Assembly: GCA_006384855.1 (NCBI GenBank)
Contig: VCJN01000724.1
Location: 1-64,000, forward strand
Length of the DNA stretch: 64,000 bases
From: Tetraselmis striata
Lineage: Eukaryota > Chlorophyta > Chlorodendrophyceae > Chlorodendrales > Chlorodendraceae
Reading direction: 5' to 3'
Positions 1-12,500 of this stretch are shown here, one piece after another (position 1 is the first letter of the stretch; every line of letters begins with the position of its first letter). The translations under genes were made by a program, and so were the position numbers. A model generated the notes under the pieces. It worked only from the letters and a program-made list of their open reading frames with translations, searched no databases and was not told the DNA's origin.

Positions 1-336
1 GGGGGTTGAGTCAGCTCTATCGCAGATGAATGCATTGAGACAATAATGCCCTGTATTTATGGGTGTATCAAGGATACACATACATACACACATACACACA
101 TATACACATGTGTATGTGTGTGTGCAGGTATGTATTTGTGTTTGCGCTAAAGTATGTGGCATTCGTTTCTTCGTGTCATTAGCTTATACTCCCATCGTTC
201 TCGTTACCTTGTGTAGCAGTAGAACGACCTCTGATGGAACACCGACCGATTTAAACGGCTGTGCATTTTTTTTGTGGTGTGTGTATCAGTGGCTGCAGCA
301 TGTGGCGGCAAGGGTGACCGGGATCCGCAGAGGCAC

Positions 337-864
337 CTGGAAGGCCTGCGTGTCAAAGTAGACCGAGCCGTTGGCGGCATACGCCATGCCATTGTCGATG
401 ATCTGCTTGCAAAAGTCCACGATCTCCTGGATGTACTCGCTCACGCGGGTCAGCACGTCCGGGAAGCGGCAGCCCAGCAGCGTGAGGTCCTCCAGAAACT
501 CCTGCACGCACCGCATGCGGAGCCGTCAGCACCCGCGGCATCGTGCAGCAGAGGGCACACAATGACAGGGGGCCGGGGGAAGGGGGCCCAAGACAGAGGG
601 GGGGGGGGGGGGGGGGGTCACCTTCTCGTACTTGGCGGCGTGCGCGCGGTAGATGGCGGGGTCGGTGACAGTGGAGCCGCGCTCCGCGTCCAGCACCGCC
701 GCGATCGCATCGCCGGCTGCCTCGAGAACGGCATCCGCAGACCCGGAGCCTGCGACCTCCTCCAGCTTGGCGGCCGACTCGGATGCCTGCCGATGGAGAG
801 GGGAAAGATTAAGGAAGGGGAGGGGAGGGGGGGGGGGGGGGGGGGGAGGGTAAGGGACGAGAGA

Positions 865-903
<39 letters not shown>

Positions 904-1489
904 GGAGAGGAGAGGGGGGGAGCGAGGAGAGGGGGGAAGCGTCGTGGCGACAGACATGTTACTTGCGGCCCAAAGCGTGGATACAGTACCGCAAAGGGGG
1001 GAAGGGGGGGGGGGGGGGGGGGGGGGGGTGCTCGCCTGCTTAAGCTTTAGTTCCTCCTGCGGCACCAGCGCCGCCAGCTCGTCTGCCTTGCGTTTGTCGG
1101 AGGAGGAGCCCTGCAAGGATGAGCAGGCCAGCAGGGGCGCTGCCTCAGCAACTGGGAGCGATGTGGTTGCCATCACTGCTACTGCAGCTGCCACCACCAC
1201 CGCCCTGACACCAACATTGCCGCCACCACTACACTACGGCTGCAAAAACCACTTTCACCACCACCGCATGTACCGCATGGACCGCTGCTGCAAGTAGCAC
1301 CACCACCACCACCACAGGCACACCCAGTCCCCCGCCGCCTTGCTGTGCCCACCTTGACAGACGCCTCTTTTGACATGGCCTCCGAGTCCGCCTTGGCAGC
1401 CTCCACCTGCAGCCAAGCCACGCCCCGCCTCAGTCAAGCCGCCCGCTCTGGAGGCATGGGTTTGCCAGGCTAGGACAGCAGCCTCCCAA

Positions 1490-1523
<34 letters not shown>

Positions 1524-3208
1524 GTTTTCCACCCACCTTGGCTGCCTGCTTGGACGCTGCGGTCGCCAGCGCGGAGCGCGCAAAGGCCAGCAGCGCGGGG
1601 AAGTCGCCCTTCACCTCCGCCGCGTAGTTGGCCAGGAGGTGGTTGCGCCGCGCGCGCAGAATGATCTTGTCGTCCACGTCGGTCACATTCATCACGTACA
1701 AGATGTTGTACCTGCGCCAAGGGGGGGGGGGGAGGATTGGGGGAGGTCAGTCCCCTGCAGCGTTCCTGTATCAACCTGCCACTGCTGCTGCCGCAATTGG
1801 CGCTGCTGCTGATGACATTGCTGGCGCTGCTGCTGCTGACGGTGCTGATGATGATGGAGCTGATGGGGCGCCTGATGGTGCGGGCGGTGGGGATGACTGT
1901 AATGATGGCGCTGCTGCTGCTGTCGATGATGGCCATTGATTGAAGTTGATGGTGGTGGCGATGGTTGTGGTGATGCTGTTGGTGCTGCTGAAGATGGCGG
2001 CGATGATGGTGGTAATTGCTGGTGATGGTGATGGTGGTGGTTGTGGTGGTGGTGGATGCCATGAGGATGCTGATGGTGGTGGTGGTGGATGCCATAAGGA
2101 TGCTGATGGTGGGGGTGGTGGATGCCATGAGGATGGTGGTGGATGTGATGGGGGTGTTGATGATGATGGCGCTGATGATGGTGAGGGTGATCCTGGTGAT
2201 GGTGATGTTGATGAGGATGGCGATGATGATGGTGATGGTGATGGTGATGCTGTTGGTGCTGCTGACGATGGCGGCGATGGTGGTGGTAAATGCTGGTGAT
2301 GGTGGTTGTGGTGGTTGTGATGGTGGTGGATGCCATGAGGATGGTGGTGGATGTGATGGGGGTGTCGATGATGATGGCGCTGATGATAGTGAGGGTGATC
2401 CTGGTTATGCTGGTTATGATAATGATGGTGGTAATGATGGGTATAATGGGGATGAGTATAATCCTGATGGTGGTGCGGTGATATTTGTGATGCTGATTGC
2501 GGATGACGCTGACGCTGCTGATGGCGGCGATGGTGCCCGGTCACAGCTGCCAACCATGTGCCCGCCCCCCCCCCCCCCCCCCCCCCCCCCCTCGCCGAGT
2601 ACCCCACCGTACCCTCTCAGCCCTCCGCCCGCCCGCATCTCCGGCTGCCCAGTCGCCAACCCATGAGAGGGAAGGGTCCAAAGTGAAGTTGTTGCGCGCA
2701 AGGGAAGAGGGGGGGGGGGGGGGGGGGCAGCGGCCCCACCCGAAGTAGTCCTCCAGCACGCGGCGGATGATGTCAAAAGTGAGGTAGTTGCGCGCGTGGC
2801 CCATATGTGCCGAGTCGTACACCGTCGGCCCGCAGATGTACCAGCTGCGGAGCGCGCCCAGGAGGGGGGGGGGCGGTCTCAGTGCGGTGCGCCCAAACAC
2901 CAGTGGGCGAGGAGGCCGGCAGGCTGGGCGCGGGGGCTCGTAGAAGGATACAGAGGTAGAGGCAGAGGCTGGCGCCGGGATGGTCGGAGCCCCGACTCAT
3001 CCGGTGCGCGATTGTGCAGCTCGCTGAGGCAGGCAGCGCAGGAGGGGAAATGGCACGCAGGGGGGGGCGAGAGGGGGTCGCGCCTGAGCTGCTTGCTGTC
3101 CGGGCCTGCGGCGGGTACGAAGTCCACCTTCTCGTCGCGCAGGCTGTTGTACAGCCGCAGGCGAGTTGCGGGCGCGCCGCCGTCGGGCTTCGTCCAAGGG
3201 CGTTCCAT
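337..3208 (-). CDS. Cysteinyl-tRNA synthetase, N-terminal part of a split gene (runs off left edge)
   Basis: This enzyme charges tRNA-Cys with cysteine using ATP. Seven exons keep frame when joined: 3208-3084, 2844-2740, 1711-1537, 1406-1353, 1110-1036, 786-622 and 501-337, giving about 288 residues. The ATG at 3208 opens a typical CysRS N-terminus. W43-Y-I-C46[12 protein letters not shown] follows, with C46 expected to bind zinc and HMGH (55-58) being the class I HIGH signature. [10 protein letters not shown] (about 85-94) and the block LTRVSEY...NGSVYFDT (about 251-284) are also classic. The remaining zinc ligands, KMSKS and the anticodon-binding region must lie left of the window. The family insert between residues 136 and 210 is Ala/Glu-rich. 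Introns after exons 1 and 5 start with GC, not GT. The intron between exons 2 and 3 is about 1 kb of GGT/GAT microsatellite. No organelle-targeting extension is evident upstream of the chosen Met, but one could be encoded by an unseen exon. Confidence 0.93.
598..1028. repeat. Three poly-G tracts and a (GA)n microsatellite in CysRS introns
   Basis: Poly-G runs of about 20-25 bases lie at 598-617, about 827-846 and about 1004-1028, with a (GA)n run at about 860-898. On the sense (minus) strand two of the runs are poly-C starting within about 4-10 bases of a 5' splice site. A poly-C run at 1491-1521 lies in the next intron. Homopolymer length is prone to sequencing error. Confidence 0.9.
1790..2520. 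repeat. GATGGT/GGTGAT-type microsatellite block in CysRS intron
   Basis: About 700 bases of imperfect GAT/GGT/GCT trinucleotide and derived 30-40 bp repeats (for example a repeated GGTGGTGGATGCCAT unit at about 2045-2145 and 2320-2350). It reads as poly-His or poly-Val/Met in the various frames, so the long ORFs here are artefacts. It fills the intron between exons 2 and 3. Similar blocks lie in HYOU1 introns. Confidence 0.9.
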
Positions 3209-3985
3209 GGCGCGGCGAAAGGTGGGTTGGGCCGGTGGGTCGTATGCGACCGGGCTCGGCGGAGACAGTGAGGGTGGGGCTGGAGGTGGAGGATGCGTGC
3301 TGAGAAACTCGTGCCGTGCTGCCGCCCTGCGAGTGCGCCGCTGCTGATCGACGACGATGGCGGCGGTCCCTCGCCGGCGTTCCCTGTATGGGGATACGAG
3401 TAGTGTTGGGTTTAGGTTAATACACGGGGTGCTGACGGGGTAGAGTCGGGCGAAGGCAAATTACTCCTACTCGTACGCGGCCGGCAGGCAGGATTGCAGT
3501 AGGACCGCAGCAGGGCGCGGGGGACAAGGCACCACAGACGCTAAGTACCAGGGCCGGTGGAGCGCGCGTGGCGTCCGCCCGCGCAAACGAAGGGCCGGCG
3601 GGGTTCTATCGGGGGTACTTCGCGAGCAACACGTGCAGGGCGACAATCAATAGTCGGGCCGTCCATGCAGCGATGTACCCAAAAAGCGACGCCATCATCC
3701 GGGCGCAGGGGTTTCCAGGACGGGGGCAAGCGCAATCGGCCTGACGATACGCCGCGTTAATCAGCCAGCTCTTGGAGCAGAGCCAAGAAGTGCTCACCCA
3801 AACGCCCAACACTCACCAGTCGCCACCACCGCGACGAAAGCTTTCCGGGATCCCATCAGCCCAACCTCTCCCCCACACTACACACCCTCTCCCCCGGCCG
3901 CTGCAGGCACGGGTAGTGACATCGTAGCCCAGGAACCATGTCGGAGGCTGCAACTAGTATAGCGCTAATTGTACCGGATACGAGT
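3209..3985. other. Upstream region of CysRS; no gene recognised
   Basis: GC-rich flank of the CysRS start. It presumably holds the CysRS promoter and 5' UTR, but I see no confident TATA box or other element. Open frames here have no recognisable domain. Confidence 0.5.
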
Positions 3986-3989
3986 AGTA

Positions 3990-4775
3990 GTCCGCTGGGC
4001 CATCCGGGCCGTTGTATGATACTAACTCGAGCTGTTGATCATTATTGCTGTGATTAATGCGATGAATTAATGTGATCTATTGTTTATGGGACTGCAACTA
4101 TTGTGCCATCCGGGCCGTTGCTTAACACTAACTCGAGCTGCCGGCATTATTGCTGTGATTATTGCGTTGAATTGATGATTTATTGTTTATGTGGGACTGC
4201 AAATAATACTTGCTCAAGCTGACGGCACTGATGTGATGAATGCGGTTGATTAATGTGATTTATTGATTACGTAGGACAACCAACAATACGAACTCAAGCT
4301 GCCGGCACCAGGGAAACACATAACTCACAACGTAGTTACATTCGCACCCAGAGTTTTTTTGGGTTATAACGCAAGTTACAATGTAGGGCGTGGGCTGGAG
4401 GTGTCTCCGCTGCGCAGCAGCCTTGAAGGGGTGGAGTGCTAATGGCCTTTGAGCAGAGGGAAATTAGACGTAGTTACAGAAAAGTATACGCATTCAAATA
4501 GCTTAAACGTCATGCACTCTTGGCGCACAGATGACACGGGTTTTCGCCGGGCTCGGGCGCGTGCGGCGCGCTGCAGATTATACGGGGCAATAAACAGATG
4601 TTGTATTCCAATGAAGGGTTGTAAGGTTATTTTTATAACGTACGTTATAACTTAACCCCCTAACGTTATGTCGATCCCAGGCCAGCACTGGTGTGATTAA
4701 TGCAATAAATCCGTGTGTTTTACTGATTAGGCGGGACTGCAAACAATACTAATGCAAGCTGCATTGCTCTGATTT
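3990..4775. repeat. AT-rich imperfect tandem repeat, about four units
   Basis: Units of roughly 85-110 bp start near 3995, 4090, 4210 and, after a gap, 4684. Each contains a variant of TGATTAATGCGATGAATTAATGTGATTTATTG, then GGACTGCAA and AATAC, then CAAGCTGCCGGCA. The first two also share GCCATCCGGGCCGTTG. The last unit is separated from the others by about 370 bp of unrelated sequence. Function unknown. Confidence 0.75.
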
Positions 4776-5300
4776 GCGCAGGATTCTCAACAAGACCGTT
4801 GAGAGGGCGAAGGAGTTCAAGGTGGCTATGGATGCAGGGGAGAGGGCGTTTGAGGAGAGCCGCAAGCTTGCCGGCAAGTAGCGCAAGCGTAGCAGTGGTG
4901 CGGCGTCCAGCAAGCCCTCCGGTAAGCATGACCCCATTCCACTGCCTCACCCAGCTGGAGAATGACCTGCTGCCGGGAATGGAAAGGTACATGCAGCAAG
5001 ACGCGGCTAGATAGGGGTCAGAAGCAGATAGAGTTGCTGACGCGGATAAGGCAGGGCATAGACCAATTGCTAGATGCACAGAAGGAGATGGTAGCTGCGC
5101 AGGCAGACATGGCGGCGGCACAGAAGGACATGGCAGTGGCACAAAAAGACGTGGCAGTGGCACAGGAGCGCATCAGCACCATTCAGGACCTGACAGGGAA
5201 GTGCTCATCATGATGTTTCAGCAGATGCAGCAGATTCTGAGCAGCGGAGGTTGTAATTCATCGAAGCTTCGCTGTTTCTATCAGCTTCAGTAGCTGGCCA
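4776..5300 (+). pseudogene. Decayed coding relic with coiled-coil repeats
   Basis: Fragments in different + frames read like protein: a charged helix with NKTVERAKEFKVAMDAGERA at about 4785-4880, then LENDLLPGMERYMQQDAA at about 4950-5010, then a coiled coil of AAQKDMAVAQKDVAVAQ type (about 5090-5170). In-frame stops and frame changes separate them. The family is not recognised. A relic of a mobile element ORF is possible but not shown. Confidence 0.35.
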
Positions 5301-7296
5301 GGGATGGCGGGGGCAAGTAGAAATATTAATTAGTTGGGACTTGCTGCTCGGCGCATGTGATGCAGTTGGTGAGGAGCACAACAACCTGGTAGGACAACCC
5401 TACAGGTGTGACAGGCAGGATGTTTGCGGCAACATCATCCACCCAGTGAAAATGCTGTTGCGCCGGCCCAAAATCTCAATCAACAGAGGTGCGGGGGGCA
5501 TTCATAGCACGGGAATAGCACGGTCATTCAGGGGTCTCTACCTCGCTGCACCCTGCTATAGCCTGCTACTATGGTCGGACTCAGCGCATGCTGCATCAAC
5601 ATATATGAGGTAGGGGATAGCCAACTGCTGTTTAAATACTTTTACGCAGTCCTCTAGTTCAGAATCCTCTAGAATCTGCTGTCCCCTCGCCGGCCCAGCC
5701 AAGCAGCAAATCATCTTATACTTCAGGCCATGCTTCTTTTTATGACCAGATTATGGCAGCCCCTCCATATTTCACCCGCCGAGTGCCTCGAGGGGGCAGT
5801 CAATGTAGCCCACACTGGTAGGTCGACGCCAGCCCTCGCCTTGATGGCGTCCACGTAGATCGGCAGTCGCGACTGATCGAGTCTGCAAAATTAGGCCGTC
5901 CCCCACCGCTGCTTCAACTACCTCACCATCGACACCGATATTTCGAAGTGCGGTGCGGGTTCATCATGAGCTTCCGACCCATACCATGCAGGGCGTCCGC
6001 AGTCCCGAGACGTGCCAGTAGAAGAGCAACACCGTAGTCCAGGTGAACTTGGCGCCACGATTCGGGTAGAGCATGATGCTCGGGAGGTGTAGCGCCTCGA
6101 GTATTTTGTCAAAATTGGCCGGTCTCATACGGTGCAAAACCTAAAACTAGCGTTCGCTGGCGCGTTCCTACACGAGGTTCAGGTTCAGCTGGCTTTCTGG
6201 CCATGCTCTCGACGCCCGCTTCAGCAGGCGCTGGTAGACCCGCATGTGCCGGATAAGTTGCGGCAGACAGACCGTGGTGAAAGGCGGTTTCCGAATTTTG
6301 GAAGCGGAACTGGCGGCGGCTGTTTTGAAGTCAAACAACGCGCCCGCACGTTGTCATCATTGTCGACCCGACGGAGTTACGGACCACGGCTGTCAGGTCA
6401 CGAGGAGCCGGCCGGATGGCGGACGGGGAGTTGCTAGTGCGGGTGCAAGTAGGGCTATGTCCCGGTATGAAGGTAGACATATGCCGTACAGGTACCGACC
6501 TTTCCTTAGCACTGCTTTCAGCGGTGGATCTGTTACTGGCCTTCTTTGTAATTCACACCGCCAGTTCTCGTAGCGCTGGTACCGATACCGGGATTCCGAG
6601 TCACTGTAACGATTACAGGCGGACGTTGGCCGCCGGATGGCTTGGCACTCAGAGTTTAATGCAATGTGCCACGAGGGCCCCGAAATTAGGGGGTCAGATA
6701 AGGTTTTGTACGGAAATAACTTATAGCGACTTATTTGTTCTTACATATTCGTCCTGTAATAGTTTATGGAGTAGCGCTACAGGCATTGTGTAGCGCTAAT
6801 ACCTGTTAATGTTAACGTAGCAGGGATTAACCCTGCAGCAAATATGCCGATCCAGGCAGGAGCAGGCGCTCCACCCGCGCAACTCGGATGACTCGATCGG
6901 TGGCGCGCCACGTCGCCTCCGTCAAACACCCGCTGCGACCGCTCGTCGTGTGCTGGACACCGCGGCCAGCCTGGTCCGACAAGAACAGCCGACATCCTCT
7001 GCCGCTTCCGCTTGTGCCTCTTCGGGTAGTGGTGCGAGCCAGCGACTGCTGTGCCTCGCAGATAGAGACGCAGAGCCACATCCGCGCTGGCGGCCATGAG
7101 CCGTTGAGTCGCTCAGTCGCCCAGCCTTGATAGCAGGCGGAAGCGCCAGCTACCTCGGGTCTCGGGCCAGGCCAGCAGGCTGAAGGCTGGCGGGCTGCCG
7201 AAGCCGAGCTCCGGTGGACGCGGCGGGTAGGTTTTCCCCCTGCGTCGCCCCGAGGGTCGGCTCCGAGCACGGTCGGCGGAGGTGGGTGGAGGCGGC
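5301..7296. other. No recognisable gene
   Basis: Open frames here have no recognisable domain or consistent exon pattern. Promoter elements of the downstream HNH gene should lie near 7000-7290, but none is identifiable by eye. Confidence 0.4.
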
Positions 7297-8583
7297 ATGG
7301 GCGGGGAGGCCACGCGAGGCGTGCTGCAGCGGGAAGAGTCGCGCGCGGTGAAGCAGCTGCTGCAGGCTTGCAAGGACAGCGGAGTGGTGCTTGCGCCTGA
7401 GGTACGTACGTACGTACGTACGTACGTTCGTACCGGGGCAGGGCGTGTCAGGCTCCGCACGCGTGTCGACCCAGTTGCGATGTTTGTGACAAGGCTTGAG
7501 CTAGTGGGGGCGGGCATGCAGACGAATCGACGCAGGTTGATGCGATTCAAATTCTGCAGGTGGCGGAGTATGCGGTGGCGTGTTTCATCGAGGCGGTGTG
7601 CGATGAGCGGCTGGATGATGAGCCCGCCTGGATGCAGGCCATGCTGGAGACCCTTGAGACATGCGAGGTGGGATCACGGCAGGCAGGCACATGTCCAGGC
7701 TGGCGGGCCCGAGCAGCTTGTACCAAGAGCAGCTGGAGCCTACCCCGCGTAGTGTTTGTATCAATGTGATGCCCATGTGGGGTCCACCTGCCCGTTGAGT
7801 CAACCGCCTGTGCTAGTAGGCTAGCGACAATGAGGACGACCGGCAGACGATCGCGGAGAGCTTTGCCAGGGCTTGCTTCACTGCGTCCCGAAAGCAGGCG
7901 CCCAGCTGGCGGAGGGTGCCCAAGGCGGGAGACCGATGCTACGCCGTCCTGGCAGAGGATGGGGAATGGCACGAGGCGGTGGTGGAGCGTTTAATTGATG
8001 CCCGCGACAGCGCGCCTGCCCCCACAGTGGCAGTCCGTTTCACGGAGTACGGGAAAGTCCAGGAGGTGGAGCTGGGCAGCATCCAAGCCACCGGGCATGA
8101 CGCGAGCAGCGACGACGAGGTTGACATGGTCGGCGCTTGCGAACTGTGTGGCCGCGTGGACATCGCGCTCACGCGGCACCATCTGATACCGCGCAGAACG
8201 CATGCCAAGTACAAGAAGCGGGGCGTGTCATCCAAAGAGCTGGAGGTGTCGGCGTACATATGCAGGTGCGATGCAGGATGCCCTGGAAGATCGTCATCCA
8301 GACCGTTGGGCCAACTCACCATCTGCATTGATTATAAGATCATCACCACGTTTGTTGCAATCACACACGTGGGGGGCATTGTCTTGCTGTGGGACCGACG
8401 TATGGCCAACTCGCCAATCATCCCCTGCGGCGACGCAGGCCATGCCACAGTGCGGTGCACAAGGCCGAGGACGAATTCACGCTGGCGGACAAGTACCACA
8501 CCGTGGAGCTTCTGTTAAGGCACCCAAAGATCCAGAAAAGCGCTGCCTATTTTGGTAAACAGGCGGTGAGGAATGTGCGGTAG
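7297..8583 (+). CDS. Tudor-like + HNH endonuclease domain protein, 267 aa, four exons
   Basis: Exons 7297-7401, 7560-7667, 7820-8265 and 8439-8583 join in phase (804 nt including the TAG stop). Residues 1-100 are helical and charged, with no known domain. Residues about 105-160 (GDRCYAVLAEDGEWHEAVVE ... VRFTEYGKVQEVELGSI) look like a Tudor/SMN-type beta-barrel. Residues 178-227 form an HNH module: C178-x2-C181, catalytic-type H191-H192 in TRHHLIPR, H198, then C219-x2-C222-H223-x3-H227. The C-terminal helix (YHTVELLLRHPKIQKSAAYF) is typical of this HNH subfamily. All three introns are GT-AG. The first donor lies in a (GTAC)n microsatellite. The start is the ATG at 7297; an upstream in-frame GTG at 7282 was not used. 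By family it is expected to cut nucleic acid, perhaps guided by Tudor recognition of a methylated protein. That link is inference. Confidence 0.82.
7402..7430 (+). repeat. (GTAC)n microsatellite forming the 5' splice site
   Basis: Six to seven GTAC units directly follow the GAG at 7399-7401. Every unit offers a GTACGT donor, in 4-bp steps. The first gives the phase-0 junction used in the gene model. Confidence 0.85.
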
Positions 8584-9589
8584 CGACTGCTCCGGGCGGA
8601 GGCAAGTGTATTGCGGTCGATTTCAACTGGTGATAACAAATCGCAAATAGTACCATATGCCGCTGGTTCACAATAGTAACCGACATGAATGAAATGGCAG
8701 TACTACTTGGATGCCGGCGGTACACCGCCGCAAGTCTGGAGACCAGAGTTGCTTCCATGGTACTGCGCATGTGCGTGTACTGGGGTAACATGACTCGTGG
8801 TGGTCTGCGCTGGTGGATGCATGGCAAAAAACAAAAAACAGGTATGCTGCACATTCTGTGAGACACGCATCTATATATCGGTGTAAAACCATAATCTGAT
8901 ACTGACAAGCCTCAGAGATCGACAAATATATGTATATGTCATGCCCACAAAAGCATTTGCGCTATCTCTGATTGTGAAATGAATGGCGTCACCATGCTAT
9001 ATTGTGACAATGTGTGCTCACACAATGTGTTGCACAACACAATATAGTATATAAATGTGCGTTATGTACTACTCGCGCGAGCTACACACAATGTAAAGCC
9101 AGTTTCCGAGAGCCTATGATGTATGTATTGATCCCTGAAGACCATAGGCTATGATTCGAAAGTTGAAAAATGTCGCAATTTTGGCTCCCAACTTCTTGCC
9201 ACAGGCCATATATGGCATTCAGTATTGATACGCTGATTTGGACATTATCTAGTTCTTACACTCCCTGATTGATGCGATAGTTGCACCTACAGAGGACTGA
9301 AATACATGCCACTGTAAGGCGCTGGCTGATTGGAGAATGGCATGCATGTACAATATGCTACGAGTGCCGTCTAGATTCCATAAGCATCGCCGCTAAGTCG
9401 TAGAATTAGACTTCGAATATTGTACGGAATATAAAAGGTTCGTCGTACTCTTCGAGTCTTAGGACTCGTCCTATGTCGTGCTTGCGCTTGCATTGTTATA
9501 TCTACAGACAGCATAGCTGGCAGCCAACGCGTCACGTAGCTGATCCAGCATAATCCAGCTGATCCAACCGTGCATACTGCCAAATACTA
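8584..9589. other. AT-richer gap, no gene recognised
   Basis: Lies between the HNH gene stop and the 3' end of the non-LTR element. Base composition is clearly more AT-rich than the flanks. It has several TATATA-like stretches but no coding signal, RNA gene or clear repeat. Confidence 0.5.
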
Positions 9590-12500
9590 TAATTACATGA
9601 GCTAGCAGCAGAAGGCGATATCGGAAATCACCAAAATAAAAGGCAATCAGAAAGGTCCTCTACATCGACTGCGGGGTGGAAGCAGGAACATGAGAAGACG
9701 CAGAGTGGGCACGAGCACACGCATCAGACTTGGCCATCTGCACACCGGCAGAGAGAATGCCGCCCAGGGTACCATGCACGCAAGCCGAGACCCGCTGCAA
9801 CAGCCCCCGCCGTGTGCGCGACAGGTGACGGCGGAACTCAGCAGGTTGGCCGGCGACAAAGTTTCGAAGTGCCTGAACGGATTGACCACGAAGAAAGCAA
9901 GAGGTCGGGGCGGAAGGACCGCCAGGGAAGTTGCGCACAGCCAACAGCACCGCGAAGATGTAGACCACAGTCAAAGCGGACTTCCCGAGTCGGCCGCGGT
10001 CCTCAACCACAAAAGGGTAGTACCGGTGAACACCCTGCACTGGGGCGGAAGACGCCCGGTCCGCTGCCAACTTAGCATGCTCCGCCTCGGTCGCCGCGAT
10101 TCCCGGGATGCACCAGCGGGGGTCGTTGCTCCAAGTGGGGGTCGTGGAGGACACGCACGCGAAGTCGATCATGTAATCGCACGCTGCCCCTCCCCACCCC
10201 GCCAGCGTCAGGTCCGACGGCCGCGAGCGGTCCGCTGGGCGCAGCCCACTCGTCTCAAGGGTCAAGTCGCCGGCTCCCGAGCGGTCCCGGTCAAGCACCG
10301 CCCCCGCATCAATTGCCACAGATGCCCACAGATTCTTCAAAGCGGTATGCATGCGGTGCTTGTAGTTCGCTACGGGGCATATGGGTAGATGATCCACGAT
10401 GAAATCCGTAGCGCTCCGGTTCGAGCCATCCGTAGAGCGAAGCCATAAGGGATCAATACCACACGTTGGGCCAGGGCAAGTGACAAGCGCGGAACCTCCG
10501 CGCGGGCAAAGGCCCAGTACCCGCGCAGCGGCGGCCGCATAAGCAGCATGGGGAATCTTGCGGGCGGACTCGTGATCCGACTGGAAAAGCGATAGGGAGC
10601 CCGGCCCGCACGCGCTGTACAGGCGCAGGGTATCAAGTCGCGAGGCCGCTGCACCAGTACGTTGGAAGCTGAGATCGAGGGCCACGAAGTCACGCAAGCG
10701 AATCGCACGGCTGAGGTGGCGTTGGACAACCATGGTCGTGGGTTGATCATCGGAGGTCGCACCCGAACCCGTACCCGAGGGCGGAGCAGTAGAACCTGGC
10801 AGCGATTCTGGGAGGGAAACAGTGGCTGCTGACGGAGGGTGTGCCACTAATTCGCCCGGCGACGGTATCTTCAGAGCTACAAAAGCGCATGTAGTAACGG
10901 TATTGGCAGTACTCGTACCACCGATAGGAAGCAATTGCTGGGCAGCAGAGGCGGCCTCACCAGTACCAACTCCAAGAGGAGTGGCCGTAAAAGGAGATGT
11001 GGTGACGCGCAATCCTCCGCTAGTGCTCGTACCCGTACGGGTCGTAGTACCAGCTGCTGGATCCAATGCAGCGGTGGTCGGAGCATTACTGACCGTAAGT
11101 AACTCGAAGATCTCGTGGGCGTGCCCAAACGCCGCGCGTGCGCGCCGCACATCTTCTTGCGGTAACGTGGTTAGGGCCCGTACAATCTCGTACACGCGGC
11201 GCGTCTCACGCGCCCATGGCAAAGCACTCGTAGCCACGGACGACACCTCGGCGCGGACCGCCTCGTATAAGGGGCCAAGGGCGGGCCCGTACTCCCGTAC
11301 CAGCTTTGGCAGGACAACCGATTGCGCGGAATAAAACGCCGCAGGGGCCTCGGACTGCAGCAATGCCAGATTCAGACCGCCAAAATCCGCGGGCATACTC
11401 ATCTGAACGATTGCAGCCTCCATGCGCGGTGTAGACTGGTCGCAAGCGTCCAGGCCAAGCAGCGAAAACGCAGCCGAAATGTTGGCGGCGTCCACGGCCT
11501 CCAAGAAAGGGTCCAGCTCCGACGGCGGCATCATGCGGCTGAGGAAGCCAGTCTGCCGCACCGCGCATACGACCAGCAACCGCATGGCCCCATGGTGGCA
11601 GCCGTATCCCGACGTGCCAAAGGAGGCGATGCGCTCCAACAGTGTGGCGTGGGCCTCCCGGCGCCGCCCCAACGCGCCGGTCATCCACTCGGGGTAATGG
11701 CTAATAGGAGCACCCAGGTACACGGCGCCATCCTGGACAGGATCATCGGCCGGGGTCCGAAATCCTTCCGGGGCCAACTTCTCCCGTACTGTCCGCAACT
11801 CGGACTCGCTGTCGCCGGGGTGACGAACGTACCGCGTCTTACTGTCCTGTACCACCAGTCCGACTTTGGAAAGCTCCGAGCAGTACTCGTCGAAAACGCG
11901 CGGAACGTGGGCCGCGGCAGTGGCCGCGCCGCAATCATCCGCAAAACTCTGGCAAAAAGTATCAGCGGCGGTACGAGCCACAACCGCTTGGACTGGGCCC
12001 GCGATAGCGAGGCAGAAGTATAGCGGGGCCAGGACATCACCCTGGCGTACACCCGTACGAGACTGTAGGGTGGCGCGCAAAGTACCGGGATCATCCGTCG
12101 CGTAGTAGTACAGGTCGCTAGGGCGATCGTACAACATCTGGAAAAAAGGGATCAGGCCATGTAGCCGCGGGTGCTGAAGCAAGCCGTAAAGTATCGCACC
12201 CCGGGATACCTCATTGAAGGCATTCCGAATATCCAGGAGTAGTAGTCCTTTCCCACCAGTACCACGCCCGCCGAAAAGTTGCAGCGCCACCCGCATGCTC
12301 ATATACGCCGTCTCACAGCCAGCTCCCGACTGAAAGCTGCGTTGCACCGGGCCCATGACCTCCCGCGCATCCGCACCCACTTGCCCCAGAGCGTGGGCGG
12401 AGGCCAGGCGCACCAGCACGGAGCCGACGCCGAGCGGGCGTACTCGCAGCGGCTCGCCGCGCTTTTCCCTCTCCTCGCGCGCGGCGGGGTCGTCCTTGTG

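Noticed and set aside
1430-2666. Long ORFs rich in His, Ser/Thr or Val/Met on both strands
   Set aside because: They are translations of GGT/GAT microsatellites inside a CysRS intron. All frames are open and no domain is present.
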